A stretch of DNA of 10,369 bases from Finegoldia magna (GTDB taxonomy: Bacteria > Bacillota > Clostridia > Tissierellales > Peptoniphilaceae), in assembly GCF_018371055.1 (NCBI RefSeq), contig NZ_JAGYZD010000040.1, positions 1 through 10,369 of the forward strand. The letters are read 5' to 3'. This document shows positions 1 through 5,897 of the stretch, in pieces. The notes below the pieces were generated by a model. It did no database searches. It was not told the origin of the DNA and was given only the letters and a program-made list of their open reading frames with translations. Each line of letters starts with the position of its first letter. Within the stretch, counting starts at the first letter, position 1. The position numbers and the translations under genes were made by a program.

Positions 1-682
1 ATTGATTCAGGGTTGCACCATCTCTCATATTACCTTTTAGATCTGGATTTTCTTCACGCCACTGTTTTGCTCTTTTGTTAAATAATGCGACATTGAGCAT
101 ATCTGCTTCACTCGAGTATTTAAAAGATAATTGTTCATTAGTTAGGTCTTTTAAGAGATATTCTTTGATTGCATCTGTATGAATTTTATAATTAATCTTA
201 GAAATTTCCCTATGAAGATTCCAAGTCAATGATAGCTTTGAGTTTTCATCTTCCTTCAATCTTTGATAATCTTTTATAATATATAATTCAAACTCTGCCG
301 ATATCCAGGAAGCAAATTTGAAGGCAATATCTTTATGTGCGAAAGTTCCTCCTCCTCTTCCAAGTTTTACAAATAGTCCTATAGCATTTGTTGTCTTCTG
401 CCATTTTTGAGGAGATAATGTAAAAGCATTACTGCCTGCTTCTTTTAAATACCCCTCGAATTCGAGGGGTTTAAATTCTGGATTATTTAATTGCTCCCAA
501 ATTCCTAAATATTCTATAGTATTGTAATTTCTCATCCAGTTAGCTACAACTACATTTGGTTCTTCTTTATTTTTATATCTTGCTATATCTGTTAAGCTTA
601 TATAATCATTTTTAAAATCTTCGGTATATACTTGAATTGAAAATCCCTTAGCAGAAATTTGATCTTTCTTGATTTTCGACAA
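1..682 (-). CDS. KilA-N domain protein, phage type (3'-truncated by window edge)
   Basis: An open minus-strand frame gives 227 codons without a stop and leaves the window at base 1. It starts at TTG (682), seven bases after a strong AGGAGG site; no ATG lies near the N-terminus, so it is easily missed. The N-terminal part (about residues 1-125) reads as a KilA-N DNA-binding domain: DYISLTDIARYKN, NWMRNYNTIEYLGIWEQLNN, EAGSNAFTLSPQKW, then GRGGGTFAHKDIAFKFASW. A second conserved block follows (LKEDENSKLSLTWNLHREI, INYKIHTDAIK, EADMLNVALFNKRAKQWR). Relatives are about 270-280 residues as I recall, so roughly 50 residues are missing here. The family is common in phages and as stand-alone chromosomal copies; its exact function is unknown, and DNA binding is inferred from the domain. 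It appears intact over the visible part. Confidence 0.9.
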   Translation of the reverse strand, partial: MSKIKKDQISAKGFSIQVYTEDFKNDYISLTDIARYKNKEEPNVVVANWMRNYNTIEYLGIWEQLNNPEFKPLEFEGYLKEAGSNAFTLSPQKWQKTTNAIGLFVKLGRGGGTFAHKDIAFKFASWISAEFELYIIKDYQRLKEDENSKLSLTWNLHREISKINYKIHTDAIKEYLLKDLTNEQLSFKYSSEADMLNVALFNKRAKQWREENPDLKGNMRDGATLNQ

Positions 683-694
683 TTTACTCCCTCC

Positions 695-754
695 TTATGC
701 TGGTGAACTCTTTACAATTTCAAATCCAAGGTTAGCTCCTGTTATGTTATACAT
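695..754 (-). CDS. Possible 19-residue leader peptide before the KilA-N gene
   Basis: On the minus strand an ATG at 754 opens a 19-residue frame (MYNITGANLGFEIVKSSPA) that ends at TAA 697-695. That stop merges with the AGGAGG site of the KilA-N gene. A weak GCAGGTG stretch lies upstream. It sits inside the roughly 117-nt leader between the predicted promoter and the KilA-N start, which suits translational coupling. A frame this short could be chance, and I recognise no homology. Confidence 0.25.
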   Translation of the reverse strand: MYNITGANLGFEIVKSSPA

Positions 755-796
755 GTAATCACCTGCTATATTTTCATTCTTGTTTATTAATCATTC

Positions 797-814
797 TTAC
801 CTTTTATTATATCA
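797..814 (-). promoter_or_regulatory. Extended -10 promoter for the KilA-N gene
   Basis: On the minus strand TGATATAAT occupies 814-806, an extended -10 (TGnTATAAT). No good -35 is seen at 17 bp. Transcription would begin near 799, giving a leader of about 117 nt that contains the possible leader peptide. Confidence 0.5.
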
Positions 815-864
815 AAATGAGTTGGTAAATTCAGTATTGTAGCTGTTTGTCTGTGCAAAAAAAT

Positions 865-892
865 AGAGCGAAAGTTTGATTTCTTTCGCTCT
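865..892 (-). terminator. Second tandem terminator after the LDCC gene
   Basis: A perfect 10-bp stem (AGAGCGAAAG at 865-874 with CTTTCGCTCT at 883-892) encloses an 8-base loop. On the minus strand it is followed by a run of seven T (857-863). It lies about 50 bp beyond the first terminator and just upstream of the KilA-N promoter, so it insulates that gene from transcription arriving from the right. Confidence 0.8.
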
Positions 893-922
893 GATTTTAA
901 AAATTAATTTGTTTTATAAAAA

Positions 923-950
923 AATCGGACTTGAATTATCAAATCCGATT
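923..950 (-). terminator. Rho-independent terminator of the LDCC gene
   Basis: AATCGGA (923-929) pairs with TCCGATT (944-950). A C/A mismatch follows, then TTGA pairs with TCAA around an ATTA loop. On the minus strand the stem runs into seven T followed by ATAAAA. It begins 10 bp after the stop codon of the 41-residue gene. Confidence 0.85.
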
Positions 951-959
951 CGCGATTTT

Positions 960-1085
960 CTATTTATCTTTTTTATTCATTGTGCAACAGTCCAGCCTTT
1001 CTTCTCCGAAAGTATTTTTATTTTCGTTGCCCAATTTTTTCAAAAATTCTTCAAAATTTTTCTTTATTTTGTTAAAAAATTTCAT
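960..1085 (-). CDS. LDCC-motif putative metal-binding small protein
   Basis: This is a 41-residue protein read from ATG 1085 to TAG 960. Its N-terminal half is a very basic amphipathic stretch (MKFFNKIKKNFEEFLKKLG). Then comes FGEERLDCC, with the LDCC motif at residues 31-34 and a short Lys-rich tail. Small proteins with a basic helix followed by GERLDCC are a recognised family in Clostridia and relatives, called putative metal binding because of the paired cysteines; the function is unproven. Support for a real gene is good: an AGGTAG ribosome site upstream of the ATG, a consensus promoter about 40 bp upstream, and a terminator 10 bp after the stop. It is divergent from the XRE operon and shares its control region. 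The size is normal for the family as I know it. Confidence 0.85.
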   Translation of the reverse strand: MKFFNKIKKNFEEFLKKLGNENKNTFGEERLDCCTMNKKDK

Positions 1086-1131
1086 TTAATCACTACCTTT
1101 TTAGTTTCAATGTCAACTTTTTTACATTTAT

Positions 1132-1160
1132 ATTATACATCTAATGAGTTTCATTTTCAA
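1132..1160 (-). promoter_or_regulatory. Sigma-A-type promoter of the LDCC gene
   Basis: On the minus strand TTGAAA (1160-1155), a 17-bp spacer and TATAAT (1137-1132) form a near-consensus promoter. Its start point would be near 1125, giving a leader of about 40 nt. It stands back to back with the promoter of the XRE operon; the two -35 boxes are 13 bp apart. Confidence 0.75.
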
Positions 1161-1177
1161 ATTCTACAAAAATTTGA
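1157..1177. promoter_or_regulatory. Inverted repeat spanning both divergent -35 boxes (candidate operator)
   Basis: TCAAATT (1157-1163) and AATTTGA (1171-1177) are perfect inverted arms separated by 7 bp. The left arm overlaps the -35 of the LDCC promoter and the right arm overlaps the -35 of the XRE operon promoter. A dimeric repressor bound here would control both. That the neighbouring XRE protein binds it is inference. Confidence 0.45.
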
Positions 1178-1202
1178 CTTAATTAGAAGTTTAAATTATA
1201 AT
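1174..1202 (+). promoter_or_regulatory. Sigma-A-type promoter of the XRE-ImmA-polymerase operon
   Basis: TTGACT (1174-1179), a 17-bp spacer and a perfect TATAAT (1197-1202) are followed by an expected start near 1209, about 57 bp before the ATG of the repressor gene. It is the only strong plus-strand promoter seen ahead of the operon. Confidence 0.8.
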
Positions 1203-1246
1203 ATTAGTAGTTACAGTTCATACGTTTTGTATTTGAACTTCTAATT
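1181..1246. promoter_or_regulatory. Long inverted repeat around the -10 box (candidate operator pair)
   Basis: AATTAGAAGTTTAAA (1181-1195) and TTTGAACTTCTAATT (1232-1246) are inverted copies with one mismatch in 15. The left arm lies in the promoter spacer and the right arm in the untranslated leader. Because the left arm is upstream of the expected start point, the pair cannot form an RNA hairpin in this transcript. Two DNA-binding sites for an autorepressor that loops or bridges the -10 region are more likely. Confidence 0.45.
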
Positions 1247-1265
1247 TTATTTATGGAGGAAATCA

Positions 1266-1670
1266 ATGAGCTTTGGTGCTAAATTAAAACAACTCAGAGA
1301 AGATAGAGGTCTTACGCAGACTGAACTTGCGGACAAGCTTGGCGTGACTTTGAAGACTATAAGCAACTACGAAACGAAGGGTACTCGTCCACGCACGCAA
1401 GATATGTACAAGAAAATCGCGGAGTTTTTCAATGTCGACATCAATTTTTTGTTGACTGTGGAGGATAATTTCGTGCTGGATTCTGCTAAGAAATTTGGAT
1501 ATTCTGGTAAGAAAGATGCGGAGAATTTGGTGGATAATCTGACTGGGCTTTTCGCTGGTGGTTCTCTTCCAGAAGAGGACAAGGACAAACTTTTCAACGC
1601 GATTGCTGAAGCCTACTACGAAGCCAAGTTGGAGAACAAAAAATACGGAAAAAGCAAGAATAAAAGGTAG
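1266..1670 (+). CDS. XRE-family repressor, ImmR-like (134 aa)
   Basis: A cytoplasmic DNA-binding protein. Residues 5-60 form a classic Cro/CI-type helix-turn-helix: LKQLREDRGLTQTELADKLGV, with recognition-helix residues TLKTISNYETKGTRPR, then the IAEFFNVDINFLL end typical of XRE domains. The rest (residues 65-134) is an acidic-then-basic tail ending KKYGKSKNKR and probably mediates oligomerisation or serves as the cleavage target; this part is inference. The start is fixed by GGAGG (1255-1259) six bases before ATG. The gene is followed after three bases by an ImmA/IrrE peptidase gene, the usual pairing in which the peptidase removes the repressor (ICEBs1 ImmR/ImmA is the studied case). Inverted repeats around its own promoter suggest autoregulation and control of the whole operon. 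Confidence 0.9.
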   Translation: MSFGAKLKQLREDRGLTQTELADKLGVTLKTISNYETKGTRPRTQDMYKKIAEFFNVDINFLLTVEDNFVLDSAKKFGYSGKKDAENLVDNLTGLFAGGSLPEEDKDKLFNAIAEAYYEAKLENKKYGKSKNKR

Positions 1671-1673
1671 TTT

Positions 1674-2216
1674 ATGTACAATAGATGGATATACGATAAG
1701 GTAAATAATTTGGTTGAAAAATACCACACCAGAAATCCCGAGGAGCTTTTGGATTTGTTGGGGATTAAGCTTCATTATATCGATAGTCCGTCCAAACTTT
1801 TGGGTGTATATCAGGTAATTCTTCGCAACAGGGTTATTTTGATTGCGAATAACATCGGAAGTTTGAAGAAAATTGTTCTGGCTCACGAGATTGGCCACGA
1901 CCAACTTCACAGAAAATACTGCATTGATGGTCACGCTTTTCACGAGAACAAGGTGTTCAATCCTACGGATGTTTTTGAGAATGAAGCGAATATTTTCGCG
2001 GCTCATCTTTTGATTTCGGATGAGGATTTGATCAAGACGATGCGCGAGTACACTGACGACAAGACTATGGCTTACAAGCTGAGTGTGGATATTAATTTGT
2101 TGAATTTGAAAATATCTGAGATGGTGAAGCTGAACAAGTTTCCTTCAGATATTTGCTATATTGAAAATCCAAAATCGACTTTTTTGGAAGATTACAGTCC
2201 GTTAGATGACGAGTAA
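1674..2216 (+). CDS. ImmA/IrrE-family zinc metallopeptidase (180 aa)
   Basis: This is a small soluble peptidase of the ImmA/IrrE (DUF955) family. The zinc site is visible: HEIGH at residues 71-75 gives two histidines and the general base Glu72, and FENEANIFAAHLL at 101-113 supplies the third ligand in the family's usual ExEAN-FA-LL block. The N-terminal helix and the GVYQVILRNRVILIANN strand are also typical. Members cleave a partner XRE-type repressor, and the natural partner here is encoded three bases upstream. The start ATG follows the repressor stop almost directly, with only a weak AAAGG before it, so translation is probably coupled. The downstream polymerase gene begins 10 bases after its stop. 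The trigger that activates the peptidase cannot be read from the sequence; DNA damage is the known trigger in ICEBs1. Confidence 0.9.
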   Translation: MYNRWIYDKVNNLVEKYHTRNPEELLDLLGIKLHYIDSPSKLLGVYQVILRNRVILIANNIGSLKKIVLAHEIGHDQLHRKYCIDGHAFHENKVFNPTDVFENEANIFAAHLLISDEDLIKTMREYTDDKTMAYKLSVDINLLNLKISEMVKLNKFPSDICYIENPKSTFLEDYSPLDDE

Positions 2217-2221
2217 GGAGG
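2215..2221 (+). promoter_or_regulatory. Ribosome binding site that decides the polymerase start
   Basis: AAGGAGG lies 5 bases before ATG 2227. An in-frame ATG at 2206 would place this site inside the coding sequence and has no ribosome site of its own, so 2227 is preferred. Confidence 0.8.
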
Positions 2222-2226
2222 TTGTT

Positions 2227-3645
2227 ATGGGACTTATAGATTACTCTTTAGAGCCAAAATCTGATATTGCTTTTGTGGATATCAAAAGTTTTTACGCAAG
2301 TGTTGAATGCGTCAAGAGAAATCTGAATCCCTTGACAACTTCTCTTTGCGTCATGAGTAATTCCGACAATGCGAGTGGATTAATTCTCGCAAGTTCTCCT
2401 ACTTTTAAGAAAGTTTTCGGAAAGAAGAATGTCGGTAGGGCTTTTGATTTGCCTTTTCACGTCCGCGATAGGAAGTTTAACTTCCAATCAGCACTCAGAC
2501 AGAATTTGCCTATCACTAATTCATATATCAATTACATCGAAACTTGGGCAAAAAACACCGTCATCGTTCCTCCTAGAATGGCTTTGTACATCGAAGAGAA
2601 TTTGAAAATCCAGAAGATTTTCATGAATTACGCCTCCAAAGACGAGATTCTTCCCTATTCTATCGACGAGGGATTTATCGATTTGACGACTAGTTTGAAT
2701 TATTTCATTCCCGATAAAACAATATCGCGCAAGGACAAATTGGATTTGATATCTTCTAGAATTCAAAACGAAATCAGAAACAAAACTGGTTTGTACTCTA
2801 CAGTTGGAATGAGTAATTCCAATCCTCTGTTGGCAAAGCTTGCGCTGGACAATGAGGCGAAGAAAACTGTGAATATGAGGGCAAATTGGTCTTACGAAGA
2901 TGTGGAGGAGAAAGTGTGGAGTATTCCCGATTTGACAGACTTTTGGGGAATCGGCGAAAGAACTAACCGAAGGCTGAATAAATTGTGTATTTTTTCGGTG
3001 AGAGACCTCGCAAATTCCAATCCCGATATTTTGAAAAGAGAATTCGGAATAATGGGCGTACAGTTGTGGTTTCACGCAAACGGCGTCGATGAATCCAAGG
3101 TCACACAGCCTTATAATGGAAAATCAAAAGGTCTCGGCAATTCCCAAGTTCTTCCAAGAGATTACTCCAAGAAAAGTGAAATCGAAATAGTTCTCAAAGA
3201 AATCGCAGAGCAAGTTGCTATAAGGATTAGAAGAATCAAAAAGAAAGCGACCGTGGTGTCGATCTACGTTGGATATTCCTTCAAGGAAAACAAAAGATCC
3301 ATCCACGCACAAAAGACCATCTCTCCTTCCCAAACAACAGCTGAGCTAACGAAACATGTCATGGATTTGTTCCACAAGAAATATCAGGGAGGATCTGTCA
3401 GAAGACTTGGCGTTAGCTACGAAAATTTGGTGGATGAAGCGTGCATATCATTTTCACTTTTTGAAGACATTGAGAAAATAGAAAAACAGAAGAATTTGGA
3501 ATCTGCAATCGACGAAATCAGAGACAAATACGGATTCACTTCCATTCAAAAAGCGACATCTCTCATGGAAGGATCGCGTGTAATCGAACGAAGCAAACTA
3601 ATCGGCGGCCACTGCGGCGGAATGGACGGTACTTATGATTATTAG
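2227..3645 (+). CDS. Y-family DNA polymerase, UvrX/UmuC type (472 aa)
   Basis: A translesion DNA polymerase catalytic subunit. Numbered from ATG 2227, the palm motif VDIKSFYASVE (17-27) carries catalytic Asp18, with Tyr23 in the steric-gate position. The second motif YSIDEGFIDLT (144-154) carries Asp147 and Glu148. A helix-hairpin-helix (about 233-262, DFWGIGERTNRRLNKLCIFSVRDLA) follows. The little-finger domain starts near SKGLGNSQVLPRDY (300-313). ISFSLFED (407-414) resembles a beta-clamp-binding QLSLF motif. The C-terminus (KYGFTSIQKATSLMEGSRVIERSKLIGGH) matches the Gram-positive UmuC/UvrX group rather than DinB. Motifs and length are intact, so it should be active. It overlaps the YolD-like gene by 11 bases, the same pairing as yolD-uvrX in the SPbeta prophage. 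Placement behind a repressor and peptidase suggests it is made only on induction. Confidence 0.93.
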   Translation: MGLIDYSLEPKSDIAFVDIKSFYASVECVKRNLNPLTTSLCVMSNSDNASGLILASSPTFKKVFGKKNVGRAFDLPFHVRDRKFNFQSALRQNLPITNSYINYIETWAKNTVIVPPRMALYIEENLKIQKIFMNYASKDEILPYSIDEGFIDLTTSLNYFIPDKTISRKDKLDLISSRIQNEIRNKTGLYSTVGMSNSNPLLAKLALDNEAKKTVNMRANWSYEDVEEKVWSIPDLTDFWGIGERTNRRLNKLCIFSVRDLANSNPDILKREFGIMGVQLWFHANGVDESKVTQPYNGKSKGLGNSQVLPRDYSKKSEIEIVLKEIAEQVAIRIRRIKKKATVVSIYVGYSFKENKRSIHAQKTISPSQTTAELTKHVMDLFHKKYQGGSVRRLGVSYENLVDEACISFSLFEDIEKIEKQKNLESAIDEIRDKYGFTSIQKATSLMEGSRVIERSKLIGGHCGGMDGTYDY

Positions 3646-3970
3646 AAATTATCTCCCCTACAAATCAGCAAGGGAATATTGCGACAGAAAAATGGCAAAA
3701 TGGATGGGATTTTTCCTGTCAGAACACACAACAGCACTACATTCGATGACTGAAAATGTAAGCGTACAATCATTGGGCGCAAGTAGTTTACTTTTGCTGA
3801 TAAGCCAAGCTTTTTTGAATGATTTCACAGTCGAAATCTTCATCCACAACAACAAATCATACATCGGGACAATCTACGATTTTTTCGAAGACAAGATATA
3901 TTTTGAAAGTGACAATCAAATGATAGAGATAAAATTCAGTGAGATTTTGAACATTAATTTGATGGAGTAG
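3635..3970 (+). CDS. YolD-like protein (111 aa)
   Basis: A small YolD-like family protein. The N-terminus holds the family signature DRKMAKWMGFFLSEHTTAL (residues 17-35), where related proteins read roughly RxxMKW-PF-MPEH. The C-terminal half (about 68-111, VEIFIHNNKSYIGTIYDFFEDKIYFES, ending KFSEILNINL) is the predicted small beta-barrel that closes YolD proteins. Its role is not established; it has been proposed to act as a UmuD-like partner of Y-family polymerases because the two genes sit together so often. Here the ATG lies inside the 3' end of the polymerase gene with an 11-base overlap, so the two are translationally coupled, which supports a joint function. The next gene starts two bases after its stop. 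Confidence 0.85.
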   Translation: MIIRNYLPYKSAREYCDRKMAKWMGFFLSEHTTALHSMTENVSVQSLGASSLLLLISQAFLNDFTVEIFIHNNKSYIGTIYDFFEDKIYFESDNQMIEIKFSEILNINLME

Positions 3971-3972
3971 TT

Positions 3973-4272
3973 ATGAACACATTACACAAAAACACATTTC
4001 AATTCGATTATTTTTCGGACAATTTCATAGCTTTTGAGAAGGACTTTTACAAATACGCAAACATCAACGTGCCTCTTACATTTCTTACAGACGACATTTT
4101 GGAACACATGGTGACTACGAAAAGTGATTATTTCAGAATAAATGCGAAAAACTGCAAAGATAATCGCGACCATTATTTTATCTTCAGGAAAAATTTCGTA
4201 AAAGAAAACAAATCCATAATTCTTTTTGAATACGTCGGTCACAAAACGCAATCGGAACTTAAAGATTTGTAG
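3973..4272 (+). CDS. Uncharacterised 99-residue protein, last gene of the polymerase operon
   Basis: I do not recognise this protein. It is soluble, with no signal peptide or membrane segment, and rich in aromatic residues (FQFDYFSDNFIAFEKDFYKY near the N-terminus). A middle segment reads DDILEHMVTTKSDYFRINAKNC, and the strand-like end reads HYFIFRKNFVKENKSIILFEYVGH. It is probably real: the ATG is two bases after the YolD-like stop, GGAG (3963-3966) lies at a suitable distance, and a strong terminator follows about 57 bases after the stop. Coupling to the polymerase and YolD-like genes suggests a role in the same damage response, perhaps as a partner or regulator; that is inference from position only. 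Confidence 0.7.
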   Translation: MNTLHKNTFQFDYFSDNFIAFEKDFYKYANINVPLTFLTDDILEHMVTTKSDYFRINAKNCKDNRDHYFIFRKNFVKENKSIILFEYVGHKTQSELKDL

Positions 4273-4291
4273 AAATTTTTATTTACTTGTG

Positions 4292-4319
4292 TTGTAAAGT
4301 TGCAGTCTTACTTTATAAT
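4292..4319 (+). promoter_or_regulatory. Possible promoter pointing straight into a terminator
   Basis: TTGTAA (4292-4297), a 16-bp spacer and TATAAT (4314-4319) would start transcription near 4326, only a few bases before the hairpin at 4329-4371. The product would be a stem-loop RNA of about 45-50 nt. It may be a chance match in AT-rich DNA. Confidence 0.3.
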
Positions 4320-4328
4320 TCCAAACGC

Positions 4329-4371
4329 AAAAACCCTCATGAACGAATATTTTTCGTACATAAGGGTTTTT
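4329..4371. terminator. Bidirectional terminator between the polymerase operon and pepD
   Basis: AAAAACCCT (4329-4337) pairs with AGGGTTTTT (4363-4371). Inside, ATG pairs with CAT and ACGAA with TTCGT around a TATTT loop, with two mismatches. The stem ends in five T on each strand, so it can stop the five-gene operon from the left and pepD from the right. Confidence 0.85.
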
Positions 4372-4399
4372 AAGCTCAATTAATGCTTAGTTTTTTTAA

Positions 4400-5815
4400 C
4401 TAAAGTCTTTCAAGAAGTGATTTCACAAATTCGTAAGTTCTTTGTGTAGATTCGATTGAAAGTCTTTCCTTTGGACTGTGAACGTCTTTCATAGTAGGTC
4501 CTATGGAGATCATTTCCATGTCTGGGAAAGTATCGATGAATACTGCTGGTTCCAATGCTGCATGGACTACTTCAACCTTCATTTCTTTTCCAAACAAATC
4601 TTTGTAAGTTTCAAGCGCCAAGTTTCTCAATTCAGAATCTTTTGCGAACGCCCATGGTTTGTAATAATCTTCCTTTTTAACTTCAAATCCGTATTTTTCA
4701 TAAACTTTTGACACATCTTCAGTGTGTGCGTCGAAAGTTTCTGGATTTGAACTTCTAAGAGAAATAGTTACCTTCAACACATCATCATTTATTTCTAAAA
4801 TCGCCAAGTTATTGGAACATTCAACGATATCTGGGTATTCTTTCATCATGCTGTACACTCCGTGAGGAACATCTTCTATGAAAGATAAGATATCGTCCTT
4901 GTCATTTTCATCCAAAACTTTTTCAGCGTGATCGCATTTTTCGATTTTAACTCTCATATCCTTATCCAATGGATATTTTGCAATCAAATCAGAAAAATCA
5001 ATATTGTAATCATCTTCGTTAGAGCTGAACACAACCTTCGCATCTCTTGGAATAGCGTTGTGTTTTGTTCCACCTTCTATGCTAACAAGTGCTACAGGAG
5101 ATTTTTCTTCGATTAATTTCAAAGCTTCACGTGCAAACTTGATGGAGTTACCTCTTTGTTGGTGAATTTCCATTCCTGAGTGACCACCAAGCATGTTGTT
5201 GATGTTCATCACGAATGTGTTTTTCATTTTATTGTCTACGTAATTTAGCTTTTTCGTACCAATTATATTGTGTCCGCCTGAACAACCAGACAACAAAATC
5301 CCTTCAACTTCGGCGTCAATATTCAAAAGTTTTCTACCTTTGATGTTTTCCCTCTTCAAAGCTCTTGCACCAACCATTGTAGTTTCTTCATTAGTAGTAA
5401 CCAATAATTCAAGCGCTGGATGCTTAGCGTCCTTGTCTTCCATAATTGCAAGACCAATTGCACTTGCAATACCATCATCTGCACCCAAAGTAGTGCCTTC
5501 TGTTTTAACCCAATCACCGTCAACAACTAGTGGAATAGGATCTGTCAAAAAGTCGTGTTCAACTCCATCAGCTTTTTCTGTAACCATATCCATGTGCCCT
5601 TGAATTACAACTGAAGGATGATCCACATAATCAGGATGAGCTGGTTTTCTGATAATAATGTTGTTGCTTTCGTCTTGAATAGTTTCAAGTCCCAAATCTT
5701 TTCCAGTCTTGTACAAGAAATCACTCACTGCTTGTTCATTTCCAGATTCTCTAGGAATTTTAGTCAATTCTTCAAAATAATGAAACACTCTTTCCGGTTT
5801 TAAATTTTCTAACAT
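4400..5815 (-). CDS. pepD: Aminoacyl-histidine dipeptidase / cytosolic dipeptidase PepD (M20 family, 471 aa)
   Basis: A cytosolic di-zinc peptidase that splits dipeptides, classically Xaa-His, and often has broad specificity. M20 motifs are all present: IQGHMDMV (71-78) with ligand His74 and Asp76, TTLGADDGIA (108-117) with bridging Asp113, TTNEETTMVGA (140-150) with the catalytic Glu143/Glu144 pair, NIDAE (165-169) with ligand Asp167, and DVHSPKERLS (444-453) with His446 near the C-terminus. The N-terminal LKPERVFHYFEELTKIPRESG is typical of PepD. The start at 5815 follows AAGGAG. It lies about 80 bp downstream of the DUF819 membrane-protein gene on the same strand with a hairpin between them, and no strong promoter of its own is obvious, so partial read-through from DUF819 is likely. 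It fits peptide-based growth. Confidence 0.93.
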   Translation of the reverse strand: MLENLKPERVFHYFEELTKIPRESGNEQAVSDFLYKTGKDLGLETIQDESNNIIIRKPAHPDYVDHPSVVIQGHMDMVTEKADGVEHDFLTDPIPLVVDGDWVKTEGTTLGADDGIASAIGLAIMEDKDAKHPALELLVTTNEETTMVGARALKRENIKGRKLLNIDAEVEGILLSGCSGGHNIIGTKKLNYVDNKMKNTFVMNINNMLGGHSGMEIHQQRGNSIKFAREALKLIEEKSPVALVSIEGGTKHNAIPRDAKVVFSSNEDDYNIDFSDLIAKYPLDKDMRVKIEKCDHAEKVLDENDKDDILSFIEDVPHGVYSMMKEYPDIVECSNNLAILEINDDVLKVTISLRSSNPETFDAHTEDVSKVYEKYGFEVKKEDYYKPWAFAKDSELRNLALETYKDLFGKEMKVEVVHAALEPAVFIDTFPDMEMISIGPTMKDVHSPKERLSIESTQRTYEFVKSLLERL

Positions 5816-5850
5816 ATTTTCTCCTTTTTGTTCAAATTACTGTTCAAACA

Positions 5851-5885
5851 AACACATTCTTTGAGATTAACCCAAAGAATGTGTT
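5851..5885 (-). terminator. Hairpin between DUF819 and pepD (weak terminator or attenuator)
   Basis: A perfect 13-bp stem (AACACATTCTTTG at 5851-5863 with CAAAGAATGTGTT at 5873-5885) encloses a 9-base loop. On the minus strand only TTT follows, then GAACAG, so termination would be leaky. That would let some DUF819 transcription reach pepD or protect the upstream message. Confidence 0.6.
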
Positions 5886-5897
5886 CAAATTTCTAAA

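Noticed and set aside
876..1244. Plus-strand open frame of 122 codons
   Set aside because: It is Phe/Leu/Ile-rich low-complexity translation of AT-rich DNA, runs through two minus-strand terminators and antisense to the LDCC gene, and has no ribosome site.
1209..1246. LexA (SOS) box before the polymerase operon, prompted by GTTCATACGTTTTG
   Set aside because: The half-sites are in the wrong orientation for CGAAC-N4-GTTCG; no acceptable match was seen by eye.
1284..2006. Long 240-codon minus-strand frame opposite the repressor and peptidase genes
   Set aside because: It is a complement shadow: the plus-strand translations have clear HTH and HEIGH motifs, whereas this one shows none and has no ribosome site or promoter.
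2206..2226. Upstream ATG giving a polymerase seven residues longer
   Set aside because: The strong AAGGAGG at 2215-2221 lies after this ATG and serves ATG 2227; the extra residues do not match the family N-terminus.
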